Positions 38,070 through 47,064 of a stretch of 64,000 nucleotides of DNA are shown in pieces. The stretch is from NCBI RefSeq assembly GCF_947497555.1, contig NZ_CANMGY010000001.1:248001-312000 (forward strand), in the 5' to 3' direction. The notes beneath the pieces are model-generated. The model was not told the origin of the DNA. It ran no database searches and saw only the letters and a list, made by a program, of their open reading frames with translations. The DNA comes from an uncultured Umboniibacter sp. GTDB taxonomy: Bacteria > Pseudomonadota > Gammaproteobacteria > Pseudomonadales > DSM-25080. The translations under genes and the position numbers were made by a program. Every line of letters begins with the position of its first letter. Positions within the stretch are counted from its first letter, which is position 1.

Positions 38070-39356
38070 ATGAAGCCACTCCTAACGCTCGCGCTTAGTC
38101 TCGTAGCGCTAAGCCCAATGGCCTCTGCCGACAACATTAAAGAACAAGTGGCCAGCATTGAACCGCAGGTTATTGAATGGCGACACCACCTCCATCAAAA
38201 CCCAGAGCTTTCTAACCGCGAATTTCAGACCGCCATCTACATTACCGAGCACTTAGAATCTCTTGGCATCGAAGTAGAAACGGGCGTTGCACATACCGGT
38301 GTTGTAGGAATTCTGGATTCCGGCAAGCCGGGCCCGGTTATTGGCCTGCGCGCTGATATGGATGCACTCCCTGTGTTAGAGCAAACGGGTTTAGACTTTG
38401 CCTCAACCGCTATGGGGGAGTACAACGGTGAAGCCGTTCCGGTGATGCATGCCTGCGGCCATGACACCCACGTCGCGATGCTAATGGGTGCGGCAGAATT
38501 ACTGGCCGCCAATACAGACGCCTTCACGGGCAAGGTTATCTTCCTTTTTCAACCCGCTGAAGAGGGCGCTCCTCGCGGTGAAGAGGGCGGCGCTGAACTA
38601 ATGGTCAAGGAAGGCGTGCTCGATCGTCATAATATTGATAGCGTCTTTGGGATTCACATCAGCTCGGGCGAATTGATGGGTGCTATTGGTTACCGCGAGC
38701 GCGGCATTATGGCATCAGTGCAAGATTTCAAAATCATCGTTAAGGGCCAACAGGTCCACGGTGCCTACCCTTGGGGCGGTATTGATCCGATTGTCGCCTC
38801 GGCCCAGCTCATTAACCAGTTACAAACCATCGTGAGTCGAGAGGCCGAACTCATTAACGCCGGCGCGGTAGTCACCGTTGGCGCTATTCACGGCGGCGTT
38901 CGCAGCAACATTATCCCCGAAGAGGTGGAAATGCTTGGCACAATTCGAACCCTTGATCCGGATATGCGCGATCAAATTTGGGCTGCTATGCATCGTAAAG
39001 TTGCCGGTGTCGCCATGGCAACGCGCACTGATATTGAGCTAATCCTGCCCTATAGTAGTAATTACCCGGTGACCTTTAATGATCCAGAGCTAACCCGCTC
39101 CGTACTGCCTATCGCACGCCGAACGGCAGGCGATGATAAGGTATTTGAGCGAAATGCCGTCACGGGTGCCGAAGACTTCAGCTTCTTCCAGGAAAAGGTT
39201 CCTGGCGTCTACTTTTTCCTCGGCGGCCGCAATCCTGATACAGCCCCCGAAGATGCACCCGCCCACCATACGCCCTACTTTGTCGTTGAAGATGGCGCGA
39301 TGAAAACCGGCGTCGAGCTGTTCTACCGGCTCATTATTGAATATCCGAATCAGTAA
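38070..39356 (+). CDS. Exported M20-family amidohydrolase (N-acyl amino acid hydrolase type)
   Basis: Metallopeptidase of 428 residues with a signal peptide (MKPLLTLALSLVALSPMASA, cleavage after ASA). Motifs: WRHHLHQNPELS, GLRADMDALPVLE, MHACGHDTHVAMLMG, QPAEEGAPRGEEGG, and the C-terminal TGAEDFSFF. These match the amidohydrolase/hippuricase branch, which removes acyl groups from amino acids or hydrolyses related amides. A periplasmic location is inferred from the signal. It is followed by a strong hairpin (39365-39399). Confidence 0.9.
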   Translation: MKPLLTLALSLVALSPMASADNIKEQVASIEPQVIEWRHHLHQNPELSNREFQTAIYITEHLESLGIEVETGVAHTGVVGILDSGKPGPVIGLRADMDALPVLEQTGLDFASTAMGEYNGEAVPVMHACGHDTHVAMLMGAAELLAANTDAFTGKVIFLFQPAEEGAPRGEEGGAELMVKEGVLDRHNIDSVFGIHISSGELMGAIGYRERGIMASVQDFKIIVKGQQVHGAYPWGGIDPIVASAQLINQLQTIVSREAELINAGAVVTVGAIHGGVRSNIIPEEVEMLGTIRTLDPDMRDQIWAAMHRKVAGVAMATRTDIELILPYSSNYPVTFNDPELTRSVLPIARRTAGDDKVFERNAVTGAEDFSFFQEKVPGVYFFLGGRNPDTAPEDAPAHHTPYFVVEDGAMKTGVELFYRLIIEYPNQ

Positions 39357-39364
39357 TCGCCTCA

Positions 39365-39399
39365 ACGTACGCGACTGCCAATAGCGCAGTCGCGTACGT
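39365..39399. repeat. Perfect 14-bp inverted repeat after the amidohydrolase gene
   Basis: ACGTACGCGACTGC and GCAGTCGCGTACGT flank a 7-nt loop. No T-run follows on either strand, so it is not a classic intrinsic terminator. It could protect the mRNA 3' end, act in rho-dependent termination, or be an operator for the next gene. Confidence 0.7.
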
Positions 39400-39494
39400 G
39401 ACTCATCAGCCACAAATCGTTACAGACTAAAACCCTTAGCTAAGCTAATCTAAGCCCCATATACGTGCGTATAACACAGCACAACGGGGGCAAT

Positions 39495-40628
39495 ATGTCA
39501 GAAGAAATTACACTTTTTAAAGATATGGTTCTGCGCTTTTTCGAACAGGAAGTGGCGCCACACTACGAGCAGTGGGAACACGACCACAGCATGCCACGCG
39601 ATTTTTGGCGCACGATGGGCGAAGCGGGGTTATTGCTAGTAGATATGCCGGAAGAATTCGGCGGCTCGGAAACCAGCGTTGATGTAGCGCTAATGATTAT
39701 GGAGGAGCTATCACGCTGTGGTTATTTTAGCCTAGCTACGGGTTACAACATCCATGCGAATATCGTCGCGCCTTATGTCATGAATATTGGCAACGATGCG
39801 CAACGTGCACGCTGGATCCCAGGGATGGCGAGTGGCGACATCGTTACGGCTCTGGGGATGACCGAACCTGGTGCAGGTAGCGACGTGGCGGGTATGCGTA
39901 GCACTGCCATTCGCGAGGGCGACCACTACCGCCTTAATGGCTCAAAAATCTTTATCACTAATGGCATCCACGCCGATATGGTCATTGTCTGTGCCAAGAC
40001 TGATCCCGCCGCAGGGGCGAAAGGCATTTCACTGTTCTTAGTTGACACCTCGCTACCAGGGTTTTACAAGGGTAAAAGACTAGAGAAAATGGGCCAGCAC
40101 AGCAGTGATACTGCCGAACTCTTCTTCGAAGATGTCATGGTGCCAGCAGAATGTTTGCTGGGTGAAGAAGGCAAGGGCTTCATGTACCTTATGCAGGAAC
40201 TGCCTCGTGAACGTTTGGGCTGTGCAATTCAAGCTATCGGCCACGCTCAGGGCGCGCTTGATATGACCTGTGAATACGTCACGGACCGCAAAGCATTCGG
40301 CCAGAGCATAGCTCAGTTCCAGAATACCCGCTTCAAGCTCGCTGAGCTGAAGACGGAACTCGAGATGAGCCGCGCTCTCTACGAAAAATTAAAAGCCAAG
40401 TTCGCTGAAGATCAAATGACCGTTGATGACGGTGCGATGATCAAATTGGCGTCGACTGAAATGGAACTGAAAATGGTAGATACCTGCCTACAGCTTCACG
40501 GTGGTTATGGCTACACGGACGAATACGAAATCTCTCGTTTCTACCGTGACGCGCGAGTACAAACTATCTATGCAGGAAGTTCTGAGATCATGAAAGAAGT
40601 GGTAGCGCGAAGCATTCTTGGGCGCTAA
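39495..40628 (+). CDS. Acyl-CoA dehydrogenase, long-chain (LCAD) type
   Basis: FAD acyl-CoA dehydrogenase of 377 residues. It shows MTEPGAGSDVAGMRST, FITNGIHADMVIV, DRKAFGQSI, LQLHGGYGYTDEY and IYAGSSEIMKEVVARSI. The Glu expected in YEGT is replaced by Ala, and the base is instead probably the Glu in LPRERL, as in LCAD and isovaleryl-CoA dehydrogenase. The ATG at 39495 is chosen over an upstream start at 39465. It stands alone, with a bidirectional terminator behind it. Confidence 0.88.
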   Translation: MSEEITLFKDMVLRFFEQEVAPHYEQWEHDHSMPRDFWRTMGEAGLLLVDMPEEFGGSETSVDVALMIMEELSRCGYFSLATGYNIHANIVAPYVMNIGNDAQRARWIPGMASGDIVTALGMTEPGAGSDVAGMRSTAIREGDHYRLNGSKIFITNGIHADMVIVCAKTDPAAGAKGISLFLVDTSLPGFYKGKRLEKMGQHSSDTAELFFEDVMVPAECLLGEEGKGFMYLMQELPRERLGCAIQAIGHAQGALDMTCEYVTDRKAFGQSIAQFQNTRFKLAELKTELEMSRALYEKLKAKFAEDQMTVDDGAMIKLASTEMELKMVDTCLQLHGGYGYTDEYEISRFYRDARVQTIYAGSSEIMKEVVARSILGR

Positions 40629-40703
40629 CTCCTTTTCAGTAGATTTTGGAGCAATAACTTCATTCTAGAGCTTCCCAATGCTCCGTTTTCTAAGGTAAAA
40701 CTA

Positions 40704-40735
40704 AAAAAGGCGACTGAGAGTTCAGTCGCCTTTTT
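40704..40735. terminator. Bidirectional intrinsic terminator
   Basis: AAAAAGGCGACTGA, 4-nt loop GAGT, TCAGTCGCCTTTTT: a perfect 14-bp inverted repeat with U-runs on both strands. It sits between the convergent acyl-CoA dehydrogenase and ettA genes and can serve both. Confidence 0.9.
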
Positions 40736-40798
40736 CATCTTTGCTGCTGAGCAGCTTGGTATTCGAACTCAGTTTGTCTAAGTCTCGCCTAGGCGAAA

Positions 40799-42463
40799 CT
40801 AGTCTTTCAACTTAGTATACTTGATGCGCGATGGTTCATAGTTAGGACCATGGCGAGCAATCAAATCCTCGTGGTAGTCCGCGTAAGAACCTTCCATAAA
40901 GACGACTTTTGAGTCACCTTCAAACGCCAAGATGTGAGTGGCAACACGATCCAGGAACCAACGATCGTGCGAGATAACCATGGCACAACCCGGATAATTC
41001 AACAACGCCTCTTCCAATGCTCGGAGCGTTTCTACGTCTAAGTCGTTAGTTGGCTCATCCAACAGAAGTACGTTAGCACCTTGTTTGAGAATATTCGCCA
41101 AATGTAGACGACCGCGTTCACCACCCGAAAGATCACCCACGCGCTTCTGCTGGTCCATTCCCTTAAAATTAAAACGCCCCACATAGGCACGGCTTGAGGT
41201 GGTGTAATTGCCAATAGTGATATTGTCTAAGCCGCCCGAGACTTCTTCCCAAACGCTTTTGTCATTATCGAGCGCATCACGGCTCTGATCAACGAATGCC
41301 AATTTTACGCTTTCGCCAATCTCGATATTACCACCGTCCGGTTGCTCTTGACCGTTGATCAACTTGAATAGTGTAGATTTACCGGCACCGTTACCGCCAA
41401 CAATCCCCACAATAGCACCCTTCGGAATGGAGAAACTGAGATCCTCGTAGAGCACCTTGTCATCGAAACGCTTGGTAACGTTGTTAAACTCGATAACCTT
41501 GTCACCCAAACGCTCACCGGGCGGAATGTAGATTTCGTTAGTCTCATTACGCTTCTGAAATTCACGACCGCTCATTTCCTCTACGCGCGCCAAACGAGCC
41601 TTATTCTTCGCTCTACGACCCTTCGGATTCTGGCGAGCCCACTCCAATTCATGCTTCATAGTTTTTGCATGAGCGGCCTCCTGTTTCGCTTCCATCGCCA
41701 AACGCGCTTCCTTTTGCTCTAACCAAGTGGTGTAGTTCCCTTCGTAGGGAATACCTTCGCCACGGTCTAATTCAAGAATCCAGCCGGCACAGTTATCAAG
41801 GAAGTAGCGATCGTGAGTAATGGCCACAACAGTCCCATCAAAGTCTAAGAGGAAGCGTTCTAACCAAGCTACTGATTCGGCATCTAGGTGGTTAGTCGGC
41901 TCATCCAGTAGCAGCATATCAGGGCGCGACATAAGCAGGCGGCATAGCGCTACGCGACGACGTTCACCACCCGACAAATTAGTGACATCCGCATCCCAAG
42001 CAGGCAAACGTAGCGCATTTGCGGCGACTTCAAATCGGTTGTCTAGATTGTGCGCATCCCACGCCTGAATAATATCCTCAAAGCGCGCCTGTTTTTTAGC
42101 CAGCGCGTCAAAGTCGGCGTCTGGCTCTGCATAGTCGGCATAAACCTGATCGAGGCCAGCTAAGGCATCAACAGCTTCGCGAACGCCATCTTCAACATTA
42201 CCGCGAACATCCTTTTCAGGGTCCAGATGTGGTTCCTGCTCGAGGTAACCCACCTTGATACCCGGCATGGGCCGAGCTTCACCCTCATAATCTTTATCTA
42301 CTCCAGCCATAATACGAAGCAAGGTAGATTTACCCGCCCCGTTTAAGCCTAAAACGCCAATCTTGGCGCCAGGAAAAAATGACAGAGAGATATTCTTCAG
42401 GATATGACGTTTCGGCGGAACGATTTTGCCCACACGATTCATTGAAAAAACGTATTCAGCCAT
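40799..42463 (-). CDS. ettA: Energy-dependent translational throttle protein EttA (ABC-F)
   Basis: Ribosome-associated ABC-F ATPase of 554 residues (555 in E. coli) that gates entry into the elongation cycle according to ATP/ADP. Two ATP-binding domains: Walker A GLNGAGKST and GGNGAGKST, signatures LSGGERRRVALCRLL and LSGGERGRLHLANIL, and the basic linker with NPKGRRAKNKARLARVEEM between them. No TM region. Convergent with the LCAD-like gene. Confidence 0.96.
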   Translation of the reverse strand: MAEYVFSMNRVGKIVPPKRHILKNISLSFFPGAKIGVLGLNGAGKSTLLRIMAGVDKDYEGEARPMPGIKVGYLEQEPHLDPEKDVRGNVEDGVREAVDALAGLDQVYADYAEPDADFDALAKKQARFEDIIQAWDAHNLDNRFEVAANALRLPAWDADVTNLSGGERRRVALCRLLMSRPDMLLLDEPTNHLDAESVAWLERFLLDFDGTVVAITHDRYFLDNCAGWILELDRGEGIPYEGNYTTWLEQKEARLAMEAKQEAAHAKTMKHELEWARQNPKGRRAKNKARLARVEEMSGREFQKRNETNEIYIPPGERLGDKVIEFNNVTKRFDDKVLYEDLSFSIPKGAIVGIVGGNGAGKSTLFKLINGQEQPDGGNIEIGESVKLAFVDQSRDALDNDKSVWEEVSGGLDNITIGNYTTSSRAYVGRFNFKGMDQQKRVGDLSGGERGRLHLANILKQGANVLLLDEPTNDLDVETLRALEEALLNYPGCAMVISHDRWFLDRVATHILAFEGDSKVVFMEGSYADYHEDLIARHGPNYEPSRIKYTKLKD

Positions 42464-42584
42464 GGTGTTCTTGAGCCCTTATGAAAAACTGGTTGAGATC
42501 GTTATATACTAGCCACTAATTGTAACACTGCGTTCTGCGATGATAAGCGTAAATCGCGGTGAGCCACCAAAAAGGGCAATTTTT

Positions 42585-42851
42585 GTGCAAAATGACGAAC
42601 TAAATTGGTCCGTTTACCTCATTGAGACCGTGGATAACACGCTCTACTGCGGCGTCAGCAATGACGTTGAAGCTCGATACCAAGCCCACTGTGCTGGCAA
42701 AGGCGCCAAGTACACTCGCGCACATCGCCCCAAAGAGCTAGTCTGGACCGAGACGGGCCACTCCTATTCGTCGGCCCTGAAACGCGAGTACGCGATTAAA
42801 AAACTATCACGTAAACGGAAACTCTCTCTTATTGCAGGAACTAGCTCATGA
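42585..42851 (+). CDS. GIY-YIG nuclease superfamily protein (YhbQ/UPF0213)
   Basis: Small GIY-YIG domain protein: SVYLIETVDNTLYCGVSND is the GIY-YIG core, followed by YQAHCAGKGAKYTRAHRP and REYAIKKLSRKRKLSLI. In E. coli, YhbQ has been linked to DNA damage responses. The start is uncertain: the GTG at 42585 has AAGGG eight bases upstream and gives the usual length (88 residues), while the ATG at 42540 (103 residues) has no Shine-Dalgarno. Its stop overlaps the next start by 4 bp. Confidence 0.85.
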   Translation: MQNDELNWSVYLIETVDNTLYCGVSNDVEARYQAHCAGKGAKYTRAHRPKELVWTETGHSYSSALKREYAIKKLSRKRKLSLIAGTSS

Positions 42852-43417
42852 TCCAACGAATTTGTGTTTATTGTGGTTCGTCAGGCCAGGTGTCCCCGAG
42901 TTATCTAACCGAGGCCGCGGCGCTAGGAAGACTCTTTGCCGAACAACAGATCACCCTCGTCTATGGCGGTGCTAATGTGGGTTCCATGGGGGCTATGGCC
43001 GATGCCTGCTTGGCAGCAGGGGGAGAGGTCATTGGGGTGATGCCTAAAGGTTTGGAAGAGAAGGAAGTCGCCCATCAGGGCTTGACCGAACTGCATATCG
43101 TAGCAGACATGCATCAGCGCAAGGCGATGATGGCCGACCTAGCCGATGCATTCATCGCTCTGCCGGGTGGAATGGGCACGCTTGAGGAATTGTTTGAGGC
43201 GCTCACCTGGGCGCAGCTAGAATTTCACGGTAAAGCCATTGGCGTGTTAAATAGTCAGGGCTATTTTAGTCAACTTCTTGCATTCCTCAGCCACGCTGCA
43301 GCGGAAGGGTTCATGCATGAAAGACACGTTGGACTATTGCTGGAAGATTCCTCAGCCCCGGGATTGCTAGAGAAGCTGCGAAACTACCAACCACAGCAAC
43401 AAAGCAAATGGTGGTAA
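42848..43417 (+). CDS. LOG-family nucleoside-monophosphate phosphoribohydrolase
   Basis: TIGR00730/LOG-type protein of 189 residues. VYCGSSG at the N-terminus, LVYGGANVGSMGAMADA, MHQRKAMM and the catalytic PGGMGTLEELFEA. The family hydrolyses cytokinin riboside or other nucleoside monophosphates to the free base. It is distinct from the longer PpnN at 22966. It is coupled by a 4-bp overlap to the GIY-YIG gene, suggesting a nucleic-acid or nucleotide salvage link. Confidence 0.9.
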   Translation: MIQRICVYCGSSGQVSPSYLTEAAALGRLFAEQQITLVYGGANVGSMGAMADACLAAGGEVIGVMPKGLEEKEVAHQGLTELHIVADMHQRKAMMADLADAFIALPGGMGTLEELFEALTWAQLEFHGKAIGVLNSQGYFSQLLAFLSHAAAEGFMHERHVGLLLEDSSAPGLLEKLRNYQPQQQSKWW

Positions 43418-43535
43418 TTAACGCGCAGAGATCGAGGAAGCGAATACTCTCTCGCAGAGACTTCCCCGCTAATACGCTGTCGCGGACATTGATGAGGCAG
43501 ATTTAGCGGACAAGCTTACCAGCCTACTTAAGCCT

Positions 43536-44102
43536 CTAGGCGCGCGAAATGTAGCGCGCTTCGTCCACATTCACACGAATCTTTTCACCTGTAGCTAAAT
43601 ATTCCGGAACTTGAACCACTAAACCAGTATTACAGGTTGCTGGCTTGGTTCGCGCCGCCGCGCTGGCGCCTTTGATCACTGGCGTGGTATCCACTACGGT
43701 CAACTCAATGGTTGAAGGAAGCTCCAGAGCCACCACATTTCCGTCTACCAAAAGCGCTAGCGCGCCCTGAAGGTCCTCACTGATATAGAGCACCTGATCG
43801 CCCAATGCATCTCGACTCACGGGAAACTGGCTGTAGTCTTCAGTATCCATGAACACCATAAATTCGCCATCGTCATAGGAGTAAGTCACTTCGCGGCGAA
43901 TCAAATCGACATCGGGCAGCTGATCGTCCCCCTTGAAGCGATCTTCCAACTTTGCTCCCTCTGGGATAGTGGAAAATCTAACTTTGTAAAGGGTGGCCGC
44001 ACCGCGAGCAGAGGGGTTTTGTACATCAATGATACGCACGATGCACATTTGATCCTTGTAACGAACTACCTGGCCTTTCTTAAGTTCTGCAGCGCGTGGC
44101 AT
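43536..44102 (-). CDS. efpL: Elongation factor P-like protein EfpL (YeiP)
   Basis: EF-P paralogue of 188 residues that rescues ribosomes stalled at proline-rich motifs. It starts MPRAAELKKGQVVRYKDQ and has VQNPSARGAATLYKVRFS, whose Arg-containing loop replaces the modified Lys of EF-P, then ERFKGDD-like DRFKGDDQLPD and the C-terminal KPATCNTGLVVQVPEYL. The ATG at 44102 is chosen by comparison with YeiP. Classic EF-P is not in the window. Confidence 0.92.
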   Translation of the reverse strand: MPRAAELKKGQVVRYKDQMCIVRIIDVQNPSARGAATLYKVRFSTIPEGAKLEDRFKGDDQLPDVDLIRREVTYSYDDGEFMVFMDTEDYSQFPVSRDALGDQVLYISEDLQGALALLVDGNVVALELPSTIELTVVDTTPVIKGASAAARTKPATCNTGLVVQVPEYLATGEKIRVNVDEARYISRA

Positions 44103-44276
44103 AGCAGCAATCTCCACAATAGGTTGATGAATATAGGGCTATTTTAGCGAAAGCTTGATGCAACTTACAGTTTAAAGCGTCAACAGGATCGTAATTTGAA
44201 GAACAAGACGCCCGCATTAACGAATGCTATGCTTTGAAAACTCACGAGGAAACGTAGCATTAGCAGCAGGAATGCG

Positions 44277-44753
44277 ATGAAAGTCTTAATTTTCGGTAAT
44301 TCAGGTTCAGGGAAATCAACCTTAGCTAAACGCTTGAGTCAGCAACATGATTCATTTCATTTAGACCTCGACAACTTCGCGTGGGAGAGTACTTTACCGC
44401 CAACTCGAAAGTCACTTGAAGACTCCCTCGCTTTAATTGAGGCCGCCGTTGCAGGTCATGATCAGTGGGTGATTGAGGGTTGCTATAGTGACTTACTCGA
44501 ACCACTTTCGACTCAGGCCGATCAACTAATTTTCTTAAATCTGTCAGTAGATGATTGCATTCGCAATGCTAAGAGTCGCCCCTGGGAACCGCACAAATAT
44601 GCCACGCAAGCGGAACAAGACGCCAACCTACCCATGCTGCTGAACTGGATTACGGACTACGAGTCGCGAAACGACACCTTCTCTAAAGCTCATCATAAAG
44701 CACTCTATGACGCGTTTTCGGGCGAAAAAATTGAGCTAACTCAAAATCAATAA
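44277..44753 (+). CDS. Small P-loop kinase (AAA/adenylate-kinase-like)
   Basis: Protein of 158 residues with Walker A GNSGSGKSTLAKRL right at the N-terminus, a substrate-binding stretch HLDLDNFAWE, and WVIEGCYSDLLEPL and LIFLNLSVDDCIRN in the positions found in FlaR-like topology-modulation proteins and small nucleotide kinases. AGGAATGCG precedes the ATG. Substrate unknown. It stands alone before the B12 riboswitch. Confidence 0.7.
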   Translation: MKVLIFGNSGSGKSTLAKRLSQQHDSFHLDLDNFAWESTLPPTRKSLEDSLALIEAAVAGHDQWVIEGCYSDLLEPLSTQADQLIFLNLSVDDCIRNAKSRPWEPHKYATQAEQDANLPMLLNWITDYESRNDTFSKAHHKALYDAFSGEKIELTQNQ

Positions 44754-44854
44754 GCTATCAAAAAATGCGGTCTACTCGCTTTCACAGTTTGCTATACCTT
44801 CGAATAAAAACTTAGGTTGAGACGGTTAAACGGTAATATTGAACGCCAATTAGC

Positions 44855-44884
44855 TTTACACCTCGTTCCGCCCATCCCTATAAT
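44855..44884 (+). promoter_or_regulatory. Sigma-70 promoter of the btu operon
   Basis: TTTACA, 18-bp spacer, and a perfect TATAAT ending about 10 bp before the first conserved riboswitch helix. Position and quality both fit the start of the cobalamin-controlled transcript. Confidence 0.75.
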
Positions 44885-44894
44885 GCGACCACCT

Positions 44895-45062
44895 GAAAGG
44901 TTTTTGGTTTCCTTCGGAATTAATAGGGAATTCAGCGCTTCGGCGCGTTAATTGAAGCTGTCCCCGCAACTGTAGCTAACGAGATATCATCACTTGTGTA
45001 CCACCATGTATTTGGGAAGGTCTGATGCGATTGCTGACTTAGTAGCCAGGAGACCTGCCAAG
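44895..45062 (+). promoter_or_regulatory. Cobalamin (adenosylcobalamin-type) riboswitch
   Basis: The conserved core is clear: AATAGGGAATTCAGCG, the B12 box AGCTGTCCCCGCAACTGTA at about 44956-44974, TTTGGGAAGGTCTGATG, and the closing AGCCAGGAGACCTGCC at 45044-45059. These RNAs repress B12 uptake genes when cobalamin is plentiful. Between it and btuB, AACCCGTTGTC (45063) can pair with GACAACGCGGGTT (45114), the probable expression platform; no T-run terminator is visible, so translational control is more likely. Confidence 0.93.
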
Positions 45063-45177
45063 AACCCGTTGTCCCTCGTTCATCGGGTGAATGATCGAAG
45101 CGGATTGCCGTCTGACAACGCGGGTTGGCGGGCTAGCGATGCTAGGCCGAATCATCTCAATTATTACGGCAGAAACC

Positions 45178-47064
45178 ATGACCTACAAAACACTTTGGTC
45201 CGCGGGCGCTATCAGCGTTGCGGCCACTCTTAGCACCTCCCTTTACGCCAGCGATCAACACCTCGAAGAAGTTAATGTGACCGCGCATCGGATGCCTGTG
45301 GCAGCCGATCAGTTGGGCTCCACCAGCATTAGCCTATTAGGTAGTGAACTCCGAGAGCAGGGAATTTACTTCGTCAGCGAAGCGCTTCAGCGAGCGCCGG
45401 GCGTTTCACTGGCTAGTAATGGCGGTACCGGAGCCCTTACCCAAATTCGCTTACGCGGCCAAGAGGCCAACCACACCTTAGTGCTGCTAGACGGCATGCG
45501 CATTAATGATCCTGTCACGGGTTTCGTGGACTTAGCCAACCTTCGCCTCACCGGTGTAGCTCGCATTGAGATCCTGTACGGTCCGCAGAGTGTGCTATAT
45601 GGCACTGACGCTTCCGGCGGCGTGATCCATATCATCACCAACAGTGGTGAAGAGCAGAGCCTTGGATTGAGTGCTGAAGTTGGCAGCAATCAAACCGCAC
45701 GCGTGTCCATCGCGGGAAGCTTCGATACCGATTCCGTTTATGGCGGGCTCCAATACAGTCACTATCAAACCGATGGCATTTCAGCGGCAAGCGAAGCGCG
45801 AGGAAGTAGCGAGAAGGATGGCTATGAATCCGATGCTGCCAATATACAGGTAGGTGCTCGCGTAAACGGCTTTGATGTCAATCTTGTGGGCTACGATAGT
45901 AAAAACACCGTTGGCTTTGATGCCGATGATTTAACTACAGGTCTCCCCATTGATGAGGCTATCGGGTTTGAAAATCGCCAAGATCGGCACTCCCAGTATG
46001 TTCGTGCTAGTGCCAGTTTTGCTTCGAGTACTGACGCATTCAGAGTGATGATTGCGTATACGCAGGGTAAGGACACCAATGACACCAGCAGTTATTCACC
46101 TGGCTACCCCAGCTACGGCATCCCCGCCGGCATGCAGGAGTACATTGCCGAGGGCGAACGAGACTACACGGAAGCGACAGCTAGCTACCGATTTAACGAA
46201 GCCGTTCAACTGCTTGTGGGTGCGGATCTACTTGATGAAGAAGTTGGTACCACCTTTTTTCCGACTCAGGCCATCAGCAGCCATAGCGTTTTCGCGCAAC
46301 TCATGGGTGAATCAACGGGTATTAGTTATTCAGTTGGCTTGCGTAATGACGACCATGATCGTTTTGGCACCGAACTGAGCTATCGTGGCACTCTGCGCTA
46401 TCAACTGTCGTCGGACTTAAGCATTCGTGGTAGCTACGGCACGGGCTTTAAGGCGCCGTCGCTATTCGAACTATACGACTTTGGCGGCAACCCCGACCTC
46501 CAACCAGAAACATCAAAAGGTGCAGACCTAGGAGTGGACTGGCAGCTTAATAACATCAGCATTTCCGCCACGCTATTCCAACAGGAAACTGAACAACTGA
46601 TTCGTTCGGTGGGCAACTTCCCTAATTCACGGATGGAAAACGTTGACTCAAGTAAAGCCAAGGGGCTTGAGCTACAGTATGACCAGCAGCTCTCTTCAAC
46701 TTGGCAGTTAAATGCCAACTACACCTTCACCGATGCTAAGGAGTACAATCCACAGACTCAGCCAGCGTTGCGCGTACCTAAGCATCAAGCCTATGCTATG
46801 GTGAATTGGCAAATGGTTGAACAGGCGGCTATTTGGACACAACTTCGTTATACCGGTGAGCGCACCGACTACAACTGGTTGTTCGCCAACTACCCCACTC
46901 TGGACAGCTATATCACGTTAGATGTCGGTGCTCGTTATCAAGTAACGGATGCACTAGCGCTTAACCTTGGTGTTAATAACCTCCTGGACGAAGATTATGA
47001 GAGCGTTACCGGTTTTGGCCAGTTGGGTCGCACTGCTTCTCTCATCATTAGCTACAGCCTCTGA
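45178..47064 (+). CDS. btuB: TonB-dependent vitamin B12 receptor BtuB
   Basis: Outer-membrane receptor of 628 residues. Signal peptide MTYKTLWSAGAISVAATLST, cleaved near LYA; TonB box EEVNVTA just after it; plug domain with VLLDGMRINDP and GPQSVLYGTDASGGVIHI; then a 22-strand barrel with NNLLDEDYE near the end. The ATG at 45178 is chosen because the longer frame from 45091 would start inside the riboswitch expression platform. The riboswitch and the btuFCD genes identify cobalamin as the ligand. Confidence 0.95.
   Translation: MTYKTLWSAGAISVAATLSTSLYASDQHLEEVNVTAHRMPVAADQLGSTSISLLGSELREQGIYFVSEALQRAPGVSLASNGGTGALTQIRLRGQEANHTLVLLDGMRINDPVTGFVDLANLRLTGVARIEILYGPQSVLYGTDASGGVIHIITNSGEEQSLGLSAEVGSNQTARVSIAGSFDTDSVYGGLQYSHYQTDGISAASEARGSSEKDGYESDAANIQVGARVNGFDVNLVGYDSKNTVGFDADDLTTGLPIDEAIGFENRQDRHSQYVRASASFASSTDAFRVMIAYTQGKDTNDTSSYSPGYPSYGIPAGMQEYIAEGERDYTEATASYRFNEAVQLLVGADLLDEEVGTTFFPTQAISSHSVFAQLMGESTGISYSVGLRNDDHDRFGTELSYRGTLRYQLSSDLSIRGSYGTGFKAPSLFELYDFGGNPDLQPETSKGADLGVDWQLNNISISATLFQQETEQLIRSVGNFPNSRMENVDSSKAKGLELQYDQQLSSTWQLNANYTFTDAKEYNPQTQPALRVPKHQAYAMVNWQMVEQAAIWTQLRYTGERTDYNWLFANYPTLDSYITLDVGARYQVTDALALNLGVNNLLDEDYESVTGFGQLGRTASLIISYSL

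Noticed and set aside
40785-40796. 12-bp palindrome TCGCCT/AGGCGA right after the ettA stop
   Set aside because: No loop and no T-run; the nearby 40704-40735 hairpin already explains termination.
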